Numbered from the stretch's first letter, positions 40,455 to 49,890 are shown. The stretch: 63,326 nucleotides of DNA from Nonomuraea aridisoli (GCF_003236395.1 NZ_POUD01000018.1:1-63326); one strand, 5' to 3'. Numbers and translations are program-made. The notes: generated by a model from the sequence alone, not told the origin.

Positions 40455-41819
40455 TCACACGCCCCCGTACAGCGGGATGACCGCGACGAAGCGGGCGCCC
40501 GGGTGGTGGTCGGCCACCGTGAGGCTGCCGCCATGGGCGGCGGCGATCTCCCTGGACAGCGGCAGCCCGAGACCGCTGCCGCCCTTGTCCTTCGCCCTGC
40601 CGCTCTCCAGCCGGGTGAACCGCTCGAAGACCCGCTCCCGGTCCTCCGGCGCGATGCCGTCGCCGTCGTCGGCGACCGTCACGATCACCTGCGCCTGGCG
40701 TACGGACACCTCCACCTCGATCCGGGTGGCGGCGTGCCGGGTGGCGTTGTCGAGCAGGTTGGTCAGCAGCCGGTCGAGCTGCACCGGCGAGCCGCAGACC
40801 GGCGCCGACGCGCACAGCCGCAGGTGGATCGGCACGCGGCCGTCCTCGCGGTCGCGCGCCTGCTCCTCCACCACGCGGCAGAGGTCGACCACCCGGCGCG
40901 GCACGACGGCGCCGGCGTCGAGCCTGGCCAGCATCAGCAGCTCGTCGACGATCGTGGCCAGGCGGTCGGCGGCGGCCAGGGCCCGCGCGCCGGTGGCCTT
41001 CCAGTCGGTCTCGTCGGGGTAGGCGTTGGCCACCTCCAGCTGGGCGCGCAGGGCCGAGATCGGGCTGCGCAGCTCGTGGGAGGCGTCGGCGACGAAGCGA
41101 CGCTGAGTTTCGGCGGAACGTTCGAGACGGTCGAGGGTGTGGTTGGTGGTGCGGGCCAGCGAGCTGATCTCGTCGCCGGTGTCGGGCACGGGGACGCGCC
41201 GGCTAATGTCGCGGCCGGTGATCTCGGCCAGTTCGGCGCTGATGCGCTCGACCGGGCGCAGCGCCGACCCGACCGCGGCCCAGGTGATGGCGCCGACGAT
41301 CCCCAGCACGAGCGGGGACCCGACGAACACGAACAGGTTGATCCAGGTGAGCGCCCGGTCGACGTCGGACAGGGAGGAGGCGCCGTACACGGTGACGGGG
41401 CCTTCGGGCGTGTCCACGGTCATGGCCTTGACCAGGTAGTGGATCGCGGGCTCCGTGCTGGTGGCCGGCGCGGTCTGCTCGACGGTCGAGATCGTCCTGG
41501 GCGCGGGGGGCCGGAAGTCCGTCATGTGGGCGTCCTGCAGGGACGTGGCGGGGGTGGACGCGATGATCCGGCCGTCCGACGACCGGACGCGCAGGAAGTG
41601 GATGCGGGCCGGCGGGGTGAGCACGGTGGGCAGCTCGCCCGCCCGCGCCTCGGCCGCCACCCGCCGCACGGCCAGCTCGACTCTGCTGTGGACGACGCCG
41701 TAGAGGTTGTCGGGCACGGTGGACAGCGTCAGGGAGGACCCGGCGGCGAGGACGACGGCGGCCACCAGGATCGCGATCGTGGTCAGGCGACCCCGAAGAG
41801 AACGCGGGAACCCCGCCAT
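40455..41819 (-). CDS. Sensor histidine kinase without adjacent response regulator
   Basis: A 454-residue membrane kinase. The order is N-terminal transmembrane helix (TIAILVAAVVLAAGSSLTL), an extracellular sensor domain of about 130 residues, a second helix (WINLFVFVGSPLVLGIVGAITW), HAMP (RPVERISAELAEITGRDISRRV), H-box FVADASHELRSPISALRAQL, N-box LTNLLDNATRHA, G1 DDGDGIAPEDR and G2 GGSGLGLPLSREIAAAHGG. The ATG at 41819 has GGTGGGAAA just upstream. The usual partner regulator gene is not on either side; the next genes are MazG and an epimerase. Its regulator must be elsewhere. Confidence 0.93.
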   Translation of the reverse strand: MAGFPRSLRGRLTTIAILVAAVVLAAGSSLTLSTVPDNLYGVVHSRVELAVRRVAAEARAGELPTVLTPPARIHFLRVRSSDGRIIASTPATSLQDAHMTDFRPPAPRTISTVEQTAPATSTEPAIHYLVKAMTVDTPEGPVTVYGASSLSDVDRALTWINLFVFVGSPLVLGIVGAITWAAVGSALRPVERISAELAEITGRDISRRVPVPDTGDEISSLARTTNHTLDRLERSAETQRRFVADASHELRSPISALRAQLEVANAYPDETDWKATGARALAAADRLATIVDELLMLARLDAGAVVPRRVVDLCRVVEEQARDREDGRVPIHLRLCASAPVCGSPVQLDRLLTNLLDNATRHAATRIEVEVSVRQAQVIVTVADDGDGIAPEDRERVFERFTRLESGRAKDKGGSGLGLPLSREIAAAHGGSLTVADHHPGARFVAVIPLYGGV

Positions 41820-42057
41820 TTTCCCACCCCCGTGCCTTACTGCGAGTGACATCTACCCGCTCAGCGCGATCGCAACATGACAGCTGCTGATCTGGCCTTA
41901 TACCGATTGAGGCGATGAGGGCTGGATACGCTGAGTGTATATACCCGGCCTTGACCGCCAGGCGACCGGCCCCTCTCCCACCCCTTACGCCCGTGGCGAT
42001 TCCGCTGAGGGCGTGCACGTCTTCCGCGCGGGCGTTCGGGCAGCCAGGGTGGGAGCC

Positions 42058-43041
42058 ATGAGGGTTCTGGTGCTGGGCGGCACGGAGTTCGTCGGCCGGG
42101 CGGTCGTCGAAGAAGCGCTCGCGTTGGGGTGGCGGGTGACGACGTTCAACCGGGGCAGCCACGAGCCGCCCGCGGGGGTGGCGGCGTTGCGCGGCGACCG
42201 GTCGGCCCCGGGCGGGCTCGCGGCGCTGGAGCGCGGCGAGTGGGACGTCGTGGTCGACACCTGGTCGTGGGCGCCGTCGGCGGTCCGTGACTCCGCCGCG
42301 TTGCTGGCCGATCGGGCGGGTCACTACGTCTACGTCTCCAGCCGTTCCGTCCACGCCGACGGGGCGGGGTTCGGGGCCGACGAGAGCGCGCCCGTGGTGG
42401 CGGCCTCGCCCGACGACGGCGACGGCGACTACGCGAAGAACAAGAGGGGCGCCGAGCTGGGCGCCGTGGCGGCGTTCGGGGAGCGGGCGCTGCTGGCCCG
42501 CGCGGGGCTCGTCCTGGGGCCGTACGAGAACATCGGGCGGCTGCCGTGGTGGCTCAACCGGATCGCGCGCGGCGGCCCGGTGGTCGCGCCGGAACCGGCC
42601 GATCTGGGGCTCCAGTACGTCGACGCCCGCGACCTGGCCCGGTGGTGCCTGGAGGCGGCCGGACGCGGCGTGGGCGGGGCGTTCAACGTGGTGAGCCCAC
42701 CGGGGTTCACCACGATGAGCGAGCTGCTCGACACGTGCGTCCGCGTGACCGGAGGCGGGGCGGAGCTGCGCTGGATCGGCGCCGACCGGCTGCTGGCCGA
42801 GGGCGTGCGGCCGTGGATCGACCTGCCGATCTGGCTGACGGGCGACGACCACGCCTTCATGCACGGGGCCGACGTGTCGCGGGCGGTCGCGGCCGGGCTG
42901 CGGTGCCGGCCGGTGGCGGAGACGGTGGCCGACACCTGGGCCTGGCTGCGGGGCATCGGCGGTGCGGCGCCCATGCGGGCCGACCGGCCCCGGGTGGGGC
43001 TCGACCCCGCGGTGGAGGCCCGGTTACTCGAACGCGGCTGA
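42058..43041 (+). CDS. NAD-dependent epimerase/dehydratase family protein
   Basis: A 327-residue extended SDR. The N-terminal cofactor loop is VLGGTEFVGRAVVEEAL (residues ~5-21); the catalytic pair is in DYAKNKRGAE; RAGLVLGPYENIGRLPWWLNRIARGG and YVDARDLARWCLEAAGRG are shared with NAD-dependent epimerases and with reductases of isoflavone-reductase type. The ATG at 42058 has GGGAG 5 bases upstream. Substrate unknown. Convergent with the MFS gene; the two coding ends overlap by 18 bp. Confidence 0.9.
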   Translation: MRVLVLGGTEFVGRAVVEEALALGWRVTTFNRGSHEPPAGVAALRGDRSAPGGLAALERGEWDVVVDTWSWAPSAVRDSAALLADRAGHYVYVSSRSVHADGAGFGADESAPVVAASPDDGDGDYAKNKRGAELGAVAAFGERALLARAGLVLGPYENIGRLPWWLNRIARGGPVVAPEPADLGLQYVDARDLARWCLEAAGRGVGGAFNVVSPPGFTTMSELLDTCVRVTGGGAELRWIGADRLLAEGVRPWIDLPIWLTGDDHAFMHGADVSRAVAAGLRCRPVAETVADTWAWLRGIGGAAPMRADRPRVGLDPAVEARLLERG

Positions 43042-44433
43042 GCGTTTCTCCATGGTCGTGCGCACGAGGTCGTAGCAGGCGGCCACGAGCGCGATCCCCA
43101 CGGAGACCAGCACGACCAGCAGCCCGTGGCGGAACGCCGTCGACCAGCCGTCCCCCAGCGAGCCGAAGAACGTCGAGCCGGCCGCCGCGATGCCGATGGC
43201 CGAGCCGAGCCGCTGGCCCGTCTGCAGCACGCCGGCCGCGCTGCCGCCGCCTTCGGGCGCCACCTCGGAGAGCGTGATGGCCTGGTTGGGCGAGATCACC
43301 AGGCCGCTGCCCATGCCCGCCAGCAGCAACGGCAGCGCGGTCGCCAGGCCCACGTGCTGGCCGGGCACGAGGTAGGTGGCGCCCATGGTGGCCAACAGCC
43401 CGGCGATCACCATGGTCAGACCGACGGCGGTCAGCCGCCGCCCGGCCCTCCACACGAGCCGGCCGCCGACCACGGCGGCCGAGGCCGAGCCGAGCGCGAA
43501 CGGCGTGATCGACAGCCCGGCCAGCAGGGGGCTGTAGCCGTGGCCGCTCTGCAGGTAGAGGGTGAAGGCGAAGAAGATGCCGGTGAATCCGGCGAAGTAG
43601 AACAGCGCGATCATCGACCCCAGCCGGTACGACCGCTTCCGGAACAACGCCAGGTCGACCAGCGGCTCACGCCCGTAGTAGCGCTCCCAGACCACGAACC
43701 CGGCCAGGGTCAGCAGCGCGGCCGGCACGAGCAGCCACTTGGCGTCGCCCTCCCACTGGTTGCGCTGGACGAACGGCAGCAGCAGCCCCGCGATGCCGGC
43801 CCCGAGCAGCAGCACGCCCACCAGGTCCATGCTCTCGTGGCGGCGCACGGTCACCGGTCTGGGCAGCAGCCGCCAGGCCAGCGGCAGCAGCACGGCCCCG
43901 ATCGGCAGGTTGACCAGGAACACCCACCGCCACCCGTGGTCGGCCCCGAACACGGTCACCAGCGCGCCGCCGATCAGCGGCCCGGCGGCCGTGGACACCC
44001 CGATGGTGGCGCCGAGCGCGCCGAAGGCCCGGCCGCGTTCGTACCCCTGGAACATCTGCTGGATCAGGCCGGAGACCTGGGGGTTGAGCATGCCGGCCGC
44101 CATGCCCTGGATCAGGCGGGCCACGATGAGCACCGTCATGTTCCCGGCGAAGCCGCAGGCGGCGCTGGCGAGGGTGAAGAGCACCACGCCCCACATGAAG
44201 ATGGTGCGGCGGCTCCTGGCGTCGCCCAGCCGCCCGGCGGGGACCAGCAGCAGGCCGAACGTGAGCGCGTAGCCGGACAACGTCCACTGCAGGCCGTCGT
44301 CGGAGGCGTTCAGACCGTCGCGGATCGACGGCAGCGCCACGTTGACGATGCTGACGTCGAGGCCGGTCATGAACGCGGCCGTCAGGCACACGGCCAGCGC
44401 GCGTTTGCGGTTGTCGCCCCCGGACGCCCCCAT
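43024..44433 (-). CDS. MFS drug-type transporter (DHA2-like)
   Basis: A 469-residue integral membrane transporter with about 14 transmembrane helices. The first helix motif is FMTGLDVSIVNVALPSI, followed by LQWTLSGYALTFGLLLVPAGRLGDARSRR (motif A, GRLGDxxGRR-like). GGSAAGVLQTGQRLGSAIGIA and GLLVVLVSVGIALVAACY complete a DHA2/EmrB profile. Such transporters export drugs or metabolites by proton antiport. The ATG at 44433 is likely, with a GTG just before it. It is divergent from the permease gene at 44510. Confidence 0.92.
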   Translation of the reverse strand: MGASGGDNRKRALAVCLTAAFMTGLDVSIVNVALPSIRDGLNASDDGLQWTLSGYALTFGLLLVPAGRLGDARSRRTIFMWGVVLFTLASAACGFAGNMTVLIVARLIQGMAAGMLNPQVSGLIQQMFQGYERGRAFGALGATIGVSTAAGPLIGGALVTVFGADHGWRWVFLVNLPIGAVLLPLAWRLLPRPVTVRRHESMDLVGVLLLGAGIAGLLLPFVQRNQWEGDAKWLLVPAALLTLAGFVVWERYYGREPLVDLALFRKRSYRLGSMIALFYFAGFTGIFFAFTLYLQSGHGYSPLLAGLSITPFALGSASAAVVGGRLVWRAGRRLTAVGLTMVIAGLLATMGATYLVPGQHVGLATALPLLLAGMGSGLVISPNQAITLSEVAPEGGGSAAGVLQTGQRLGSAIGIAAAGSTFFGSLGDGWSTAFRHGLLVVLVSVGIALVAACYDLVRTTMEKRSAAFE

Positions 44434-44509
44434 CACGACACCACTTCCCTTCACCCCCTCAAGGATCACAAACTTCCTTTTCCCGCCATAAGCCGGGTAC
44501 CGTCCGATC

Positions 44510-45916
44510 ATGGACACGATGGCGGTGGAGCAGAACGGCATCAACGCCGTCCCCGAGGGCGAGCGCCATGGCCGGCCCCGCGACCTGTTCTGGCCCTGGG
44601 CGGGCTCCAACCTGTCGCTGTTCGGCGTCGCCTTCGGCGTGTACATCGTCGGGCTCGGGCTCGGCGTGATCCCCGCGATCGTCACCGGGGCCCTCGGGTA
44701 CGCGCTGTCGTTCCTGCTCGTCGGCCTGGTCGCGGTCGGGGGCAGCCGCTCGGGCGTGCCGACCATGACGCTGGGCCGGGCGCCGTTCGGCTACCAGGGC
44801 AACAAGCTGCCCACGATCTTCTCGTACGTCTCCAACGTGGGCTGGGAGATCGTGCTGGTCACGCTGGCCGCGCAGGCCGGCGCGGCCATCCTCGCGCGCC
44901 TCACGCCCGGCGTCCCCGCCACCACGGCCACCGCCGGCTGCTTCGCCGTCGCCGCCCTCGTGGTGATCGCGGTCGGCGTGTACGGCCACGCGATGATCAT
45001 GGTGGTGCAGCGTTACCTGACGTACGCGTTCGTGGTGCTGACGGTCGTCTACCTCATCCTCATGGCGCCGCGGCTCGGCGGGTCGCTGGCGAGCACGGCG
45101 GGGCCGGGCGAGTGGGTGGGCGCGGTCATCTTCGCGATGACGCTGCTCGGGCTGGGCTGGGTCAACTGCGGCGCCGACTACTCCCGCTACCTGCCGAGTG
45201 CCTCGTCCGGCCGGTCGGTGGCGCTGTGGACGACGCTCGGCGGCGCGCTGCCGCCGATGGTGCTGCTGGTCTTCGGCGTACTGCTGGCGGGCGGCGACCC
45301 GAAGCTCGCCGAGGCGGCCGGGGCGGACCCGGTGACGGCTCTGGCCGGGGCGCTGCCGACGTGGTTCCTGGTGCCGTACCTGCTGACCGCGATCGGCGGG
45401 TTCCTGGCCGGGGCGATCCTCGACATCTACTCCTCGGGCCTGTCGATGCTGGCGCTCGGCGTGCCGATCCGCCGCCACTACGCGGTGCTGATCGACGGGC
45501 TGCTCATGGTGCTCGGCGGCTACTACCTGCTGTTCGTCTCCACCAGCTTCCTCGCGACCTTCCAGGCGTTCCTGGCGATCGTCGGCGTGGTGATGGCGGC
45601 CTGGGCGGCGATCTTCCTGGTGGACATGTGGCGGCTGCGGGCGGGCGGCCGGGCGTACGACGAGGGGCTGCTGCGGGCCGGCGCGCCCGCGGTCAACTGG
45701 CCGGGCGTGGTGTCGCTGGTCGTGGCCTCCTTCGTGGGCCTCGGGCTGATCACGTCGGCCGACGAGAACATCGCCCGCGTCGTCGGCTTCCTGATGAGCG
45801 AGGAGCTGCGCGGCGGCACGTTCGGCAGCGCGAACATCGGCGTGGTGATCGCTCTCGTGCTGGCCGGGCTCCTGTACTTCGCGATCTCCGCCGTGCAGGG
45901 GCGCCGCGCCCGCTGA
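44510..45916 (+). CDS. Purine/cytosine permease (NCS1 family)
   Basis: A 468-residue twelve-helix transporter. The N-terminal FWPWAGSNLSLFGVAFGVYIV with the APFGYQGNKLPTIFSYVSNVGWEI helix, GWVNCGADYSRYLP and AGAILDIYSSGLSMLALG are characteristic of cytosine/purine/allantoin permeases of NCS1. It imports nucleobases, hydantoins or similar with cation symport (family knowledge). It is divergent from the MFS gene, with about 76 bp between the two starts. Complete. Confidence 0.93.
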   Translation: MDTMAVEQNGINAVPEGERHGRPRDLFWPWAGSNLSLFGVAFGVYIVGLGLGVIPAIVTGALGYALSFLLVGLVAVGGSRSGVPTMTLGRAPFGYQGNKLPTIFSYVSNVGWEIVLVTLAAQAGAAILARLTPGVPATTATAGCFAVAALVVIAVGVYGHAMIMVVQRYLTYAFVVLTVVYLILMAPRLGGSLASTAGPGEWVGAVIFAMTLLGLGWVNCGADYSRYLPSASSGRSVALWTTLGGALPPMVLLVFGVLLAGGDPKLAEAAGADPVTALAGALPTWFLVPYLLTAIGGFLAGAILDIYSSGLSMLALGVPIRRHYAVLIDGLLMVLGGYYLLFVSTSFLATFQAFLAIVGVVMAAWAAIFLVDMWRLRAGGRAYDEGLLRAGAPAVNWPGVVSLVVASFVGLGLITSADENIARVVGFLMSEELRGGTFGSANIGVVIALVLAGLLYFAISAVQGRRAR

Positions 45917-45938
45917 GCGCCGCTACGCTGGGTGAGCC

Positions 45939-46409
45939 ATGCTGGACCATCCGTTGCGGCTGCTGCGGTGGGCGGTGCGCCTCACCGCCTGCGGCCTGGT
46001 GCTGTTCGCCGTCGTCTCCGTGCTGCGCGAGGGCCGCGTCACCGAGGCCGTCGGCGGCGTGCTGCTCGGCCTCCTCTACGCGGCCGGCGCCGCCTTCGAG
46101 GGCCGGCCGTCGCCGGCCCGCGTGTGGCTCGGGCTGGTCACCGCCGGGTGGCTGGTGCTCGCGGTGACCGCGCCGCCGTTCGTATGGGTCGTCTTCCCGC
46201 TGCTGTTCGCCTACCCGCAGGTGCTGCCGCTGTGGGCGGCCATGTTCGGGGTGACGGTGCTGACGTCGGTCACGATCGCGGTCTCGGCCTGGCACGCGGG
46301 CGGGCTCAGCGTGCCGGTGCTGCTCGGGCCCGGCGGCGCGGCGGTCGTGGTGACGATGCTCGCCCTCGTGTGCCGGGCCCTGCGCGCCGATCCGCGCCTC
46401 AGGCCGTGA
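45939..46409 (+). CDS. Multi-helix membrane protein, possible kinase sensor remnant
   Basis: A 156-residue protein with five hydrophobic segments (for example TACGLVLFAVVSVL, AVGGVLLGLLYAAGAAFEG, WLVLAVTAPPFVWVVFPLLFAYPQVLP). The layout, a cluster of helices followed by ALVCRALRADP, resembles the sensor part of NarL-type actinomycete histidine kinases, which continue with a coiled coil and H-box. Here the frame stops right after that point, and the kinase half is absent. It may be a truncated kinase or a genuine small membrane protein. It starts 22 bp after the permease stop and ends 11 bp into the alkylsulfatase gene on the other strand. Confidence 0.55.
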   Translation: MLDHPLRLLRWAVRLTACGLVLFAVVSVLREGRVTEAVGGVLLGLLYAAGAAFEGRPSPARVWLGLVTAGWLVLAVTAPPFVWVVFPLLFAYPQVLPLWAAMFGVTVLTSVTIAVSAWHAGGLSVPVLLGPGGAAVVVTMLALVCRALRADPRLRP

Positions 46410-48207
46410 CGACGGCGAAGTCGGGCAGCGGATGGTCCAGTACGGCGACCAGCCGGCGCAGCACCCGTGTGTCCCCCTCGCGTTCGACGCCCTCGACGCC
46501 CTGGCCCGACAGCAGGCCGACGAGCTGCGCCTTCGTCAGCCGCAGCGTCAGGTCGGCGGTCCCGCGCGGCTCGGGCTGCTGGACGAGCACGCCGTTGGCC
46601 AGCGTCGTCCGGTGGCGTTCCCCGAGGTCCGTCAGGTGCCAGTCGATGGACAGGCGCTCGTTCCAGGCCCGCGGCCCGTCCACGCGGATGGCGATCGAGT
46701 CGAAGATCTGCTCCACGGAGAGCGCGGCCAGGAAGTCGGCCGGGGTGACCTCCACGTCGGCCGGCACGATGCCGTCCGACAACTCCAGCGCCCCCGTCAG
46801 GTAGAAGTTGCGCCAGGTGGCGCTCTCGGTGCCGTGGCCGAGCCGGGTGTAGACCTCGGCCAGCAGGTCGCGGGCCTCCTTGTTGCCCTCGTCGGCGAAG
46901 ACCGCGTGGTTGAGGAGCTGGGCGGCGAAGCGCAGGTCGTTCTCCCTGACGTAGCGGCGGGCGAACTCGACCACGGCCGCGCCGCCTCCGAGGCATTCGA
47001 CGTACCGCACGGCGCTCTCCCTCGGCGGGTGCTCCCACAGGTGCGCCGGGTTGCCGTCGAACCAGCCGAGGTAGCGCTGGTAGAGGGCCATGACGTTGTG
47101 GATGAGCGAGCCGGAGTAGCCGCGCGTGTGCCAGGTCTGCTGGAGCGCGGGCGGCAGCCGCAGGGTCTCGGCGATCTCCGCTCCCGTCAGGCCCTTGTTG
47201 AGCAGGCGCAGGGTCTGGTCGTGCAGGTAGGCGTACATGTCGCGCTGCTGCGACAGGAAGCGCTCGATGCGGTCGCGGCCCCAGGTCGGCCAGTGGTGCG
47301 AGGCGAAGGCCACGTCGGCGCGGTCGGCGAACAGGGCGATGGCCTCGGTCAAGTAGCGGGCCCACGCGCGGGCGTCGCGGACGACGGCGCCGCACAGCGG
47401 CAGCATGCTGTTCTGGTTGTGGGTGGCGTTCTCGGCCAGGCAGAGGGCGCGGCGGGCGGGCAGGAGCAGGTTCATCTCCGCGGGGGCCTCGGCGCCCGGC
47501 GTCAGCTGGAAGACCATCTCGACGCCGTCGACCGTCTCCTCCTGGCCGGTGCGCTCGATCTCGGCCGTGGGCGGGATGAGCGACATGGTGCCCGTGGACA
47601 GGGTCATCCCCAGGCCGGCGCCGATCTGGCCCTCCGGCGAGCGGGGCAGGGCGGCGCCGTACATGTACAGGGCGCGGCGGGTCAGGGCGGGGCCGGCGTA
47701 GAGGTTGTCCGTGACCGCGTGCTCCATGAAGCCCTTGGGCGCCAGGATGGGCACACCGCCCCCGGTGACCCCGCGTACGCCGCCGAAGTGGTCGGCGTGG
47801 GAGTGCGTGTAGACGACGCCGGTGACGGGACGCCCGCCGCGGTGGGCCCGGTAGAGCTTCAGCGCGGCGGCGGCGCACTCGGTGGAGACCAGCGGGTCGA
47901 TGACGACGACGCCGCGCTCGCCCTCGACCAGGGTCATGTTCGACAGGTCGAGCCCGCGCACCTGGTAGACGCCCTCCGTGACCTCGTACAGGCCCTGGCG
48001 GGCGCAGAGCTGCCCCTGGCGCCAGAGGCTCGGATGGGCGGTGTCCGGGCAGTCGCCCTGGAGGAAGTCGTAGGCGTCGTTGTCCCACACGACGCCGCCG
48101 TCCAGAGATCTGATCACCGCCGGGCTGAGCTTCGCGATGAATCCGCGGTCGGCATCCTCGAAGTCGCCCGCGTCGTGCCATGGAAGGTCTGCCATGCCAA
48201 GCCGCAT
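46399..48207 (-). CDS. Alkyl sulfatase, metallo-beta-lactamase fold (SdsA1-like)
   Basis: A 602-residue sulfatase. The N-terminal MBL domain has THSHADHFGGVRGV (zinc ligands), FASHHWPTWG and the ENATHNQNSMLPL region that carries further ligands. A middle dimerisation domain and a C-terminal SCP2-like domain (STHLTDLGERHRTT-type strand and TLRLTKAQLVGLL) follow. Enzymes of this fold cleave long-chain alkyl sulfates such as SDS to alcohols and sulfate. No secretion signal is obvious. An in-frame ATG at 48195 is an alternative start. Confidence 0.93.
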   Translation of the reverse strand: MRLGMADLPWHDAGDFEDADRGFIAKLSPAVIRSLDGGVVWDNDAYDFLQGDCPDTAHPSLWRQGQLCARQGLYEVTEGVYQVRGLDLSNMTLVEGERGVVVIDPLVSTECAAAALKLYRAHRGGRPVTGVVYTHSHADHFGGVRGVTGGGVPILAPKGFMEHAVTDNLYAGPALTRRALYMYGAALPRSPEGQIGAGLGMTLSTGTMSLIPPTAEIERTGQEETVDGVEMVFQLTPGAEAPAEMNLLLPARRALCLAENATHNQNSMLPLCGAVVRDARAWARYLTEAIALFADRADVAFASHHWPTWGRDRIERFLSQQRDMYAYLHDQTLRLLNKGLTGAEIAETLRLPPALQQTWHTRGYSGSLIHNVMALYQRYLGWFDGNPAHLWEHPPRESAVRYVECLGGGAAVVEFARRYVRENDLRFAAQLLNHAVFADEGNKEARDLLAEVYTRLGHGTESATWRNFYLTGALELSDGIVPADVEVTPADFLAALSVEQIFDSIAIRVDGPRAWNERLSIDWHLTDLGERHRTTLANGVLVQQPEPRGTADLTLRLTKAQLVGLLSGQGVEGVEREGDTRVLRRLVAVLDHPLPDFAVVTA

Positions 48208-48291
48208 GCCCGGGGAACGACGCCAGGTAGCTCAACGAAGTGCCCCTAATAGGATGAATCTTGGCAAGGGGCTTGATCATCGGGGGGACCC

Positions 48292-48930
48292 ATGGACGCG
48301 TGCGTGTTCGACCTGGACGGCGTGCTGGTCGACAGCGAGCCGGTCTGGGAGGAGGTGCGCCGGGCGTTCGTCGCCGATCACGGGGGCGTCTGGCAGGCCG
48401 ACACGCAGTCCAGGCTGATGGGCATGAGCACCGCCGAGTGGGCCGCGTACCTGCACGAGCTGGGCGTGCGCATGGAGCCCGCCGAGATCGCGCGCGGCGT
48501 GGTCGACCAGATGGCCGCGCGCTACCGCGACGGGGTGCCGCTGATGCCCGGGGCGGTGGCGGCGGTGCGGCGGCTGTCCGTCGCGGTCACGCTGGGGCTG
48601 GCCAGCTCGTCCCCGCGACGGCTGATCGACGTGGTGCTGGACGCGGCCGGGCTGACGGAGTGCTTCGCGGCCACGGTCTCCACCGAGGAGGTGGCGCGCG
48701 GCAAGCCGGCGCCGGACGGCTATCTGGAGGCCGCCCGCCGGCTCGGCGTGGACCCGGGCGCCTGCGTGGCGGTCGAGGACTCCAGCAACGGGCTGCGCTC
48801 GGCGCACGCGGCCGGCATGCGGGTGGTCGCCGTGCCGCACCCGCGCTACCCGCCCGCGCCGGACGCGCTCGCGCTGGCCTGGCGCGTCGTGCCCGCGCTC
48901 GGCGAGCTCACCCCGGAATCGCTGACCTGA
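48292..48930 (+). CDS. HAD-IA hydrolase (beta-phosphoglucomutase-like)
   Basis: A 212-residue HAD enzyme with intact motif I VFDLDGVLVDSEPVW (DxD), motif II GLASSSPRRL, motif III lysine in RGKPAPDGYL and motif IV CVAVEDSSNGLRSAHAAGM. The cap is inserted after motif I. It looks like a phosphatase or phosphomutase for a sugar phosphate; the substrate cannot be deduced. It stops 21 bp before the prs gene on the same strand, so co-transcription with PRPP synthesis is likely. Confidence 0.93.
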   Translation: MDACVFDLDGVLVDSEPVWEEVRRAFVADHGGVWQADTQSRLMGMSTAEWAAYLHELGVRMEPAEIARGVVDQMAARYRDGVPLMPGAVAAVRRLSVAVTLGLASSSPRRLIDVVLDAAGLTECFAATVSTEEVARGKPAPDGYLEAARRLGVDPGACVAVEDSSNGLRSAHAAGMRVVAVPHPRYPPAPDALALAWRVVPALGELTPESLT

Positions 48931-48951
48931 GGTGACTACGATTGGGGAACC

Positions 48952-49890
48952 GTGCGAGACATCACGGTTTTCAGCGGCAGCGCCCATCCCGAACTCGCGG
49001 AGGAGATCTGCGCCCATCTCGGCACCCCGCTCCACCCCGTCCAGATCAACCGCTTCGCCAACGACGTGCTCGAGGTGCAGCTGCAGGCCAACTGCCGCGA
49101 GCGTGACGTCTTCCTCATCCAGCCTCTCGTGCCGCCGACGCAGGAGCATCTGGTCGAGTTGCTGCTCATGCTCGACGCCGCGCGCGGCGCGTCCGCGGCC
49201 CGGATCACGGTCGTGCTGCCGCACTACGCGTACGCGCGTTCCGACAAGAAGGACGCGCCGCGCATCTCCATCGGCGCGCGGCTGGTGGCCGACCTGATGG
49301 TGGCGGCGGGCGCGAGCCGGGTGCTGGCGATGACGCTGCACTCTCCGCAGGTGCACGGCTTCTTCAGCGTCCCCGTCGATCACCTGCACGCGCTGCGCGA
49401 GCTGGCCGCCCACTTCCGCCGGTACGACCTGTCGAACACCGTCGTCGTCTCCCCCGACCTGGGCAACGCCAAGGAGGCCGCTCACTTCGCCCGCCTGCTC
49501 GGCACCGGGGTCGCCATGGGCGCCAAGCAGCGCTTCAGCGACGACCGGGTGGTGATCAGCTCGGTGATCGGCGAGGTCGAGGGCAAGGACGTGATCGTCC
49601 TGGACGACGAGATCGCCAAGGGCAGCACGGTCATCGAGCTGCTCGACCGGCTGCGCGATCGGGGCGTGCGGTCGGTGCGGGTGGCCTGCACCCACGGGCT
49701 GTTCTCCGGCGGCGCGGTCGAACGGCTGGGCTCGCTGCCCGAGGTGCTGGAGATCGTCTGCACCAACACCGTGCCGCCGCCCAAGCCCAGCGACAAGCTG
49801 ACGGTGTTGTCGATCGCGCCCGCGCTGGCCGAGGCGATGCGCCGCATCCACGACGGCGAGTCGGTCAGCGCGCTGTTCAGTACATCTTGA
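48952..49890 (+). CDS. prs: Ribose-phosphate diphosphokinase (PRPP synthetase) paralogue
   Basis: A 312-residue enzyme that transfers diphosphate from ATP to ribose 5-phosphate. The flexible-loop segment HYAYARSDKKDAPRISIGARLVADL replaces the classical SPITAK-type loop; the PRPP-binding loop is VIVLDDEIAKGSTVIELL, and HGLFSGGAVERL follows. It starts at a GTG with GGGGAA upstream. The divergent loop suggests an atypical (non-class I) enzyme, and the main prs copy may be elsewhere. The final 14 bp overlap the SDR gene on the other strand. Confidence 0.9.
   Translation: MRDITVFSGSAHPELAEEICAHLGTPLHPVQINRFANDVLEVQLQANCRERDVFLIQPLVPPTQEHLVELLLMLDAARGASAARITVVLPHYAYARSDKKDAPRISIGARLVADLMVAAGASRVLAMTLHSPQVHGFFSVPVDHLHALRELAAHFRRYDLSNTVVVSPDLGNAKEAAHFARLLGTGVAMGAKQRFSDDRVVISSVIGEVEGKDVIVLDDEIAKGSTVIELLDRLRDRGVRSVRVACTHGLFSGGAVERLGSLPEVLEIVCTNTVPPPKPSDKLTVLSIAPALAEAMRRIHDGESVSALFSTS

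Noticed and set aside
43126..46167. A very long open frame (over 1000 codons) on the plus strand across the MFS and permease genes
   Set aside because: It is rich in Arg, His, Gln and Gly and low in complexity, a shadow of high-GC codon bias in the real genes on other frames.
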